From positions 24,222-88,221 of the forward strand of contig MPMQ01000007.1 of assembly GCA_002238585.1 (NCBI GenBank): a stretch of DNA of 64,000 bases, given 5' to 3'. The stretch comes from Kistimonas sp. bin40 (GTDB taxonomy: Bacteria > Pseudomonadota > Gammaproteobacteria > Pseudomonadales > Endozoicomonadaceae). The position numbers and the translations under genes are program-made. Below, in pieces: positions 58,503-64,000 of this stretch (positions are counted from its first letter, which is position 1; every line of letters begins with the position of its first letter). Below the pieces are notes generated by a model. That model ran no database searches. It saw nothing but the letters and a program-made list of their open reading frames with translations, and was not told where the DNA came from.

Positions 58503-61500
58503 TCAGGACGCGCTCTGCGAATCCATATGCAAGGTGACTTGTTGCCGGGGGCAAGCCACCACAACCCCGTGCTCCGTAAACAGTTCCTTGATCCTTGAGT
58601 TCAGCTGATCACGAACAGGCATACGATCATGGACATGGACCACATAAGTCCGCAGCTCAAATTCCAGTGCACTTTCACCGTAGTCCATCAGCACCACCAG
58701 CGTTTCCGGCTGAGCCACTACCCTGCCATTCTCGGATGCGGCCTGATGCAACAACTTGTGTATCAGACGAACGTCTGAGTCATGAATAACCCGGAACCGC
58801 AAGATAATGCGTACCACAGAACTGGAAAGCGACCAGTTGATCAGTTTCTCTCCCATAAGAATCTTGTTCGGCACTATGATCTCCCGATTGTCCCAGTCAA
58901 CAATCGTGGTCGAGCGAATGCGGATGCGCGACACCTCCCCGTTGACCTCACCAAGCGTGATCGTATCCCCTATGCGCACCGGCCTTTCAAACAAAATGAT
59001 AAGACCCGCGACGAAGTTTGCCACCACCTCCTGCAGGCCTATACCTATACCCAGACCCAGGGCCGCCACAAGCCACTGCAGCTTGCCCCAGCTGGCTCCC
59101 AGAAGCCCCAGCGCGACAATGACGCCAACGCAGGTGATCATGTAACTCAGCAATGTGGTGATGGCATAACTGCTTCCGGTGCGCAGCTTCAGACGTGACA
59201 GAACGGTGACTTCAAGGAGCCCCGGCAGGTTACGCGCCAGAATGAAGCTGGCAGCCAGGGTGATCAAAGCCAGAATCAGGTCACTGAGCAGTACCGGGAC
59301 GGGCTGTCCTCCTTGCGACTCCACCGCCAGTTCCCAGAGCGTCACACTATCGAGCACATTCAGGAAACTGAAAAGATCTTTCCACAACCAGAACAACCCA
59401 ATCAGAACACCTACCAGCATCAAGCTGTTCACAAGACGCAATGACTGCTTGCTGATAGTGGCCAGGTCCAGATTGGGAACCTCCAGGTTCTCACCGTCCT
59501 GACTCGCCGCCCGCTTGCGAAGGGCGCGCGTAAAGGCCAAACGTCGTTCGGCGACATGCAGGCTACGCAGCACAAGTGCCTGAACCAGTATGGCTCCTCC
59601 CACCAGACACAAGGTCACGACCAGCTGCATCTGAAGATAGAGTGCCGTGTAGTAATAGCCCATCACAGTCAGGACAGGCTGAATCATAGCCACCAGAACC
59701 AGAGCGCCACCAAAGACCTGGCGCAGCATGCGCGAACCCAGAAAATGACGACCAGAACGCATCAAGCGAAACAGAACCCACGCCTGAACAAAAGGTGCCA
59801 GCGAAAAGAAGACAGCCCCCAGCACATCATAATTCAGATCGGCCGACTGCCCTCTTGCCAGGGCTGCAACGCAAAACAAGGGCAAGGTCACAAGCTGTAG
59901 CTGTCCCAACAGCCTCCTGGCCCCAGGACACTTCTCCCGAGGCCAGCGAAAATGCGACACCGTCACTACAGGTCTTTGTATATCGACGGCTGTAAACATC
60001 AATAAACACAGAAGTGCTGTTGCCATAAGGCCATGCCCTGCAAACCGGAATCCGTCCGCATACAGCAAAGGCAACGCGAGAAAGAACAACAGGGCAGGCA
60101 GCGGAAGACAACGCAGCAGACTCAATCCCAGGACACCTGGCGTCAACAGCAGGGAATCTCTGTGCACATTGCCCAGCCGACTGTTCAACTGGCCCTGCAC
60201 GTCAGCCAAAAAGCCGCGCTTTTTCCTCACAAAAAAGGAAAAACCCAGCAAGGCCGCAATCAAGGCACCATAACTGCGGACACTTTCCCACCAGACATCA
60301 GAGAGGCTCTTCCATGGCATGTTGACCAACTGCTGCCACGACTGGCCTGGCAAACTCGCCAGCCAGTCAACTCCCAGCGGCCTGTTGCTGGCCAGCCAGA
60401 ACAGGCGTCGCTCCAGAGTGTCCGACAGTTCCCGACTTCTGCCAGACAGACTTTGCTGATCAATGGCCAGGCTGGTAGCCAGACCCAGCAAGGAACCCAA
60501 CTCGAATGACAGACTTTCAAGCAACTGCTGTCGGTTGCGCGCAAGGCGCTGCAACTCCTTTTTGTCACGATCATTGAGCGTTTGTCCATCAGCCTGCTGA
60601 CTCAGTCTGCCCTGCACCCAGGCATCAGGGCTCCCCAGCTCCTGGCGTTTCTGATCGTACTGGAACTTTTCAAGACGCGCCTGAGCAATAACAGACTGGA
60701 TAGCCTGGTCCGGCACAATCTGGGGCAACAGCTTGAGATTTTCCCTGAGCATATGAGCCAGAACATAATTTTCTCCCAACAGTGCCGACTGCTGGCGCAC
60801 CGCCTGCTGAATAGACTGCACTTTGCCGAGCTGGTTGCGAGCCCGGGTGCTACGGGAGCTGACGTCATTGAGCCGATCCGACACAGACAGCAACTGCTGA
60901 CTCAGCACCATGTTCTGTGCCGCCAGGTCCTGCAGTATGGCCTTGTCGGCCGCCGACCGATTCAGACGGGAGGCAGTGGCCACCGCCTGTTCACTGGCAG
61001 CCCGCCGCTTGAAGTTGATAATGGTCTGCAAGGACAACACTTCCTGATCCAGCAGCTGCACAGTGCGCACCAGCCATTGCTGCCGTAACGTCTCAAGCTC
61101 AAGAAGGGTGCTGCTTGAACGGATTTCCAGCGACAACCGGCTGACCTGAACCTGCAAGGCACTGGCTTCTGCCTGAAGCAGCAACCACTGCACCTTGTCT
61201 GACCTGGACGGCGCCTCCACCGCCTCCAGCTCCTCCTTGTGTCCACTGATGGTTTTGAGTCGCTCCTGATTTCTACTGATAACAGCCTGATTCTTTTCCG
61301 GACGAGCGCGACTCAGGGTCACCTGATTGGCGGCGCGCTCCAGCTGGCTTTTCCTTTCCTCCACCATCTCCAGCTGACTGTCAAGACGACTATGCAGCTG
61401 ATCCAACGGCAAATGTCGGTACTGCTCCAGCAGCTGTGTATCCGACGGCATCTGGAACTCATCCAGCTCGCGCTGCAGGCGAGGCAACTCTTTCGGCGCC

Positions 61501-61754
61501 TGTGCCAGGTGAGTATTAAGACTGTCCAGCTGCTCCTGTTCTTCATCGGCTTTCTTGAGCCAGTCCATCACCTGCCCGTACTGCAAGCTCAGTTCCGGAC
61601 TGGTCTCAGCCTGATTGCTGTCAGCTGACTTTATGCGTTCCAGCTCCCGGGCAATCTCGTCTCGGGAAACAGGGGAAGAAGGTAAACCCAGAGCCCATGA
61701 AAAAGGGGTCAGAAAGCAGGCGTACACCCACATAGACAGAATCAGCTTGCGCAT
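58503..61754 (-). CDS. mscM: mechanosensitive channel of the MscM/MscK type
   Basis: 1083 residues from ATG 61754 (E. coli MscM 1107), chosen because it opens a clean signal peptide (MRKLILSMWVYACFLTPFSW). The open frame extends to a TTG at 61802. A long periplasmic coiled-coil region is followed by many membrane helices and a C-terminal MscS domain: GLGIGIGLQEVVANFVAGLI, LFERPVRIGDTITLGEV and DNREIIVPNKILMGEKLINW. It vents solutes on hypo-osmotic shock. No neighbouring psd gene, unlike E. coli. Confidence 0.92.
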   Translation of the reverse strand: MRKLILSMWVYACFLTPFSWALGLPSSPVSRDEIARELERIKSADSNQAETSPELSLQYGQVMDWLKKADEEQEQLDSLNTHLAQAPKELPRLQRELDEFQMPSDTQLLEQYRHLPLDQLHSRLDSQLEMVEERKSQLERAANQVTLSRARPEKNQAVISRNQERLKTISGHKEELEAVEAPSRSDKVQWLLLQAEASALQVQVSRLSLEIRSSSTLLELETLRQQWLVRTVQLLDQEVLSLQTIINFKRRAASEQAVATASRLNRSAADKAILQDLAAQNMVLSQQLLSVSDRLNDVSSRSTRARNQLGKVQSIQQAVRQQSALLGENYVLAHMLRENLKLLPQIVPDQAIQSVIAQARLEKFQYDQKRQELGSPDAWVQGRLSQQADGQTLNDRDKKELQRLARNRQQLLESLSFELGSLLGLATSLAIDQQSLSGRSRELSDTLERRLFWLASNRPLGVDWLASLPGQSWQQLVNMPWKSLSDVWWESVRSYGALIAALLGFSFFVRKKRGFLADVQGQLNSRLGNVHRDSLLLTPGVLGLSLLRCLPLPALLFFLALPLLYADGFRFAGHGLMATALLCLLMFTAVDIQRPVVTVSHFRWPREKCPGARRLLGQLQLVTLPLFCVAALARGQSADLNYDVLGAVFFSLAPFVQAWVLFRLMRSGRHFLGSRMLRQVFGGALVLVAMIQPVLTVMGYYYTALYLQMQLVVTLCLVGGAILVQALVLRSLHVAERRLAFTRALRKRAASQDGENLEVPNLDLATISKQSLRLVNSLMLVGVLIGLFWLWKDLFSFLNVLDSVTLWELAVESQGGQPVPVLLSDLILALITLAASFILARNLPGLLEVTVLSRLKLRTGSSYAITTLLSYMITCVGVIVALGLLGASWGKLQWLVAALGLGIGIGLQEVVANFVAGLIILFERPVRIGDTITLGEVNGEVSRIRIRSTTIVDWDNREIIVPNKILMGEKLINWSLSSSVVRIILRFRVIHDSDVRLIHKLLHQAASENGRVVAQPETLVVLMDYGESALEFELRTYVVHVHDRMPVRDQLNSRIKELFTEHGVVVACPRQQVTLHMDSQSAS

Positions 61755-62279
61755 CGGAGGGAAGATCCTGGTCGCTAGAGTCGTGAAAAAAATCCTAACC
61801 AAACTGTAGGAAGAACAGACAGCAGAAAACCGGAGGTGCGCGCACCTGCCCGGCTTGCACGTTGAGACAGTATGACAGTCGATTCAGCAAAGAATTTTGC
61901 TTGCTTTATTGTCAGAGAAGCTGTCAATCAAACAGCAACATACCAGACGCCGTCTCCCTTCAGACAAGTGAGAGAGGCGTCCCCCATCCAGGACTCAGCC
62001 AGACGACAGTGCCCGCCGCCAGACATTACAGAACCTTGCGACAAGGGTCAGTATTGGCATCAAGTCACACCAGGCTTGAAGGCTGCCGACGAACCATCCC
62101 GAAGAACCTCTGCCAGCTCTTTTACAAATGCGCCGCATCATCAGCAGATCCCCAGGCCAAAGTGCTCATGAGGTAACCGTCTGCAGGTGGCCGCCGCGCT
62201 CCAGGTGAGGCCCCATCCGGGCCTGCCCTCTCAAACAGGGAGCAGCTCCAGGGGACTGGCTACTCATCCAGAGGACTGG
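61755..62279. other. 525-base gap between mscM and yheV-like gene
   Basis: Two overlapping plus-strand open frames (61862-62176) are present but have no recognisable family or clear start site. The right end carries one full copy and part of the second copy of a perfect 20-bp tandem duplication (62253-62292) that crosses into the yheV-like stop codon. The mscM promoter should be here but was not clear. Confidence 0.5.
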
Positions 62280-62292
62280 CTACTCATCCAGA
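62253..62292. repeat. 20-bp perfect tandem duplication at the yheV-like 3' end
   Basis: Two head-to-tail copies of GGACTGGCTACTCATCCAGA. The right copy contains the stop codon (62280-62282) and last codons of the yheV-like gene, so the duplication left the protein end unchanged. Confidence 0.9.
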
Positions 62293-62576
62293 ATTCTGAC
62301 AGGAACAACAGCCTCAGGATCGTCAGAAACGGCAGGAACCGACAGCGGCCGCCCCAAACGGGTTCCAGGTTCCATCGGTGCCTGATCAGATTCTGTTCTC
62401 AGATCCTGGAATCCGCAGCTGACACACTCCAACAAGGCACCATCCTCACTTTGGGAAACCACCAGACGGTCCATAGCCTTGCAGCGGGGACACACAGCCC
62501 CTGCCACAAAGCGTCGGCTTCCGCCTCCCTGCGGCTTGTGCGTCATGGCGTCAGTGCTCATATCCACCCATTCCAC
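62280..62576 (-). CDS. yheV: YheV-like zinc-ribbon protein
   Basis: 98 residues from ATG 62576; starts at MSTDAM or MTHKPQ are equally possible. RRFVAGAVCPRCKAMDRLVV and LECVSCGFQDLRTE form a zinc ribbon with two CxxC pairs, the signature of the YheV/DUF2387 family of unknown function. The C-terminal tail is longer than in E. coli YheV (66 residues). It follows aceF after 12 bases and may be co-transcribed with it. Confidence 0.8.
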   Translation of the reverse strand: MEWVDMSTDAMTHKPQGGGSRRFVAGAVCPRCKAMDRLVVSQSEDGALLECVSCGFQDLRTESDQAPMEPGTRLGRPLSVPAVSDDPEAVVPVRILDE

Positions 62577-62588
62577 TCTATTTACAGA

Positions 62589-64000
62589 TCACAAAAGCAG
62601 CTTACGAATATCCGCCAGCAAAGAAGCCAAAAGAGCCGTAAAGCGTGCGGCTTCTGCGCCATTTATCGCCCGGTGATCATACGACAGTGACAAAGGCAGC
62701 ATCAGGCGGGGGACAAAGGACTCCCCATTCCAGACTGGCTTCATGGCAGATTTACAGATGCCAAGAATAGCCACTTCAGGCATGTTGACTATAGGTGTGA
62801 ACCCCGTCCCCCCTATGGCTCCCAGGCTGGAGAGCGTAAAGCAGCCCCCTTTCATCTGATCAGGCTTCAGTTGTTTTTTCCGGGCCAGATCAGCCAGGCT
62901 GGCGCACTCATCCGCCAGTTCAAAAAGACCTTTCTTGTTGACATCTCTTATCACTGGCACCAACAAACCACTGGGTGTATCCACCGCCACACCTATATGG
63001 ATGTATTTTTTGAGAACGCGTGAACGCCCGTCTGCCGTGAGCGAAGCACAGAACGCAGGCATTTGCTCCAGTGCCCTGGCTGCCGCCTTCAACAAAAACG
63101 GGAGCGGTGTCAAACGGACGCCTCGTGCCTCTGCCTCCGCTCGCGAAGCTTTTCTGAAAGCCTCCAGCTCGGTAATGTCAGCTTCTTCATGCTGGGTAAC
63201 ATGAGGGATATTCAGCCAGCTGCGCTGGAAGTTTTGCGCGGCCAGCTTCTGCAGCCGCCCCAATGGCTCGACTTCAACGTCGCCCCACTGACTGAAATCA
63301 ATCTCTTCCGGGGCTGGCACAGCAAGAGAATCTGCCTTGCTGGAAGCCGGTGCGTTCAAGCGCTCCTTGACGAAGGCTTGCACATCTTCTTTCAGAATCC
63401 GTCCCTTGAGACCAGTACCCGCTATCCTGGTCAGATCCACACCCAGTTCCCGCGCCATAAGGCGCACAGCAGGACCGGCGTGCACCTGAGCCGCCGCTCC
63501 TTCTTGCGCAGGTTGCGCAGGAGCAGGCGTTGGCACAGAGGCTGCCACAGGAGACGCTGCCGGGGTAACAGGGGTAACAGGGGCCGCAGGAGTTGTAACG
63601 GGAGTCGCAGGCTCTGATATCACTGCCGATGCAGAAAGAACCTGCACTTCCAGTGTCACTACAGGATCACCCTGCCCCAATTGCTCACCCGAGCGTGCAT
63701 GGATCTCGATCACCTTGCCGGCACAAGTCGCTGGAACATCCATGGCAGCCTTGTCAGACTCCAGTGTCACAAGACTGTCACCATCCTCCACCCGGTCCCC
63801 GACACAGACATGGATCTCAACAACCGCTGCCTTGTCTGCCCCTATGTCAGGAACAGGTATCGTCTGTGTCTGTGGCTCGACACCGGCTTCTGTACCAGGG
63901 GCCGATGGGCTTTCTTCTCTCCCATCTATCCCATCTATCCCATCTACCCCATCTATCCCTGCAACGACTCCCGCCGTGGCAAGCTGCGCCTCAGGTACAG
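62589..64000 (-). CDS. aceF: dihydrolipoamide acetyltransferase, PDH E2 (5' end cut by window edge)
   Basis: Partial: the frame continues from an internal ATG at 63791 up to the window edge, where codons start at 63998. From the N-terminal side: part of an earlier linker, a lipoyl domain (IPVPDIGADKAAVVEIHVCV; lipoyl Lys in ESDKAAMDV), a proline/alanine linker, the E1/E3-binding domain (VRLMARELGVDLTRIAGTG), and the catalytic domain. The active site reads SYDHRAINGAEAARF, with Asn where most E2s have Asp, as in Azotobacter. Part of the pyruvate dehydrogenase complex; aceE would lie to the right. Confidence 0.95.
   Translation of the reverse strand, partial: VPEAQLATAGVVAGIDGVDGIDGIDGREESPSAPGTEAGVEPQTQTIPVPDIGADKAAVVEIHVCVGDRVEDGDSLVTLESDKAAMDVPATCAGKVIEIHARSGEQLGQGDPVVTLEVQVLSASAVISEPATPVTTPAAPVTPVTPAASPVAASVPTPAPAQPAQEGAAAQVHAGPAVRLMARELGVDLTRIAGTGLKGRILKEDVQAFVKERLNAPASSKADSLAVPAPEEIDFSQWGDVEVEPLGRLQKLAAQNFQRSWLNIPHVTQHEEADITELEAFRKASRAEAEARGVRLTPLPFLLKAAARALEQMPAFCASLTADGRSRVLKKYIHIGVAVDTPSGLLVPVIRDVNKKGLFELADECASLADLARKKQLKPDQMKGGCFTLSSLGAIGGTGFTPIVNMPEVAILGICKSAMKPVWNGESFVPRLMLPLSLSYDHRAINGAEAARFTALLASLLADIRKLLL
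63921..63956 (-). repeat. 9-bp repeat x4 in an aceF interdomain linker
   Basis: Four copies of CCCATCTAT (one with a final C) encode Gly-Ile-Asp / Gly-Val-Asp repeats in the linker before the visible lipoyl domain. In frame; linker repeats of this sort are tolerated in E2 proteins. Confidence 0.85.

Overview
The window is a piece of a gammaproteobacterial chromosome of medium-high GC. The evidence is the str-S10-spc ribosomal gene order, the E. coli-type flg operon, a pal-cpoB pair, and an AceF whose active site reads DHRAING, as in Pseudomonas/Azotobacter. Coding density is only moderate. Several gene-poor gaps of 0.5-2.3 kb and many short perfect tandem repeats (units of 6-20 bp) lie between and inside genes. 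Two CARD-like (death-fold) proteins, one ending in a CaaX box, and a RING-like protein point to a host-associated, probably intracellular, lifestyle. A relative of the Endozoicomonadaceae would fit, but the lineage cannot be proven from this window.

Layout. 1-12.8 kb (minus strand): rpsL, rpsG, fusA, tuf, then rpsJ through rplR (cut by the left edge). Two strong sigma70 promoters and a tuf terminator are readable. 13.1-32.0 kb: a flagellar locus. Minus strand: fliC-fliD-fliS-fliK-fliL-fliA-motA-motB, and separately flgA. Plus strand: flgB to flgL. The export/basal-body fli genes, flgM and flgN are not in the window. 32.0-38.3 kb: corC-ybeY-phoH on minus, lnt divergent on plus, ppk1 on minus. 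38.3-40.7 kb: gene-poor. 40.7-42.2 kb: pal and cpoB without tolQRAB. 42.2-45.6 kb: an accessory island with IS200/IS605-type right-end remnants and two paralogous CARD-like genes. 46.1-54.8 kb: dnaE, ppx and rep, separated by repeat-bearing gaps. 54.8-58.4 kb: tandem-repeat arrays, including 33 units of 12 bp, beside a large membrane protein with a variant RING finger. 58.5-64 kb: an MscM/MscK-type channel, a YheV-like zinc ribbon and the 3' part of aceF.

How the genes work together. The left third is the core translation apparatus under two strong promoters. The flagellar genes supply rod, hook, rings, filament, cap, stator and FliA. Polyphosphate synthesis (ppk1) and breakdown (ppx) are both present but about 12 kb apart.

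The most interesting content is the CARD pair. Protein 1 has a disordered N-terminus, a CARD-like domain, a coiled coil and a C-terminal Cys-Ile-Leu-Gln CaaX box. Protein 2 has a CARD-like domain, a coiled coil and a second helical domain that also resembles a CARD. With the RING-like protein they look like candidate host-directed effectors that could tap apoptosis or inflammation signalling, host prenylation and ubiquitin. These functions are inferences from motif recognition and were not tested by any search.
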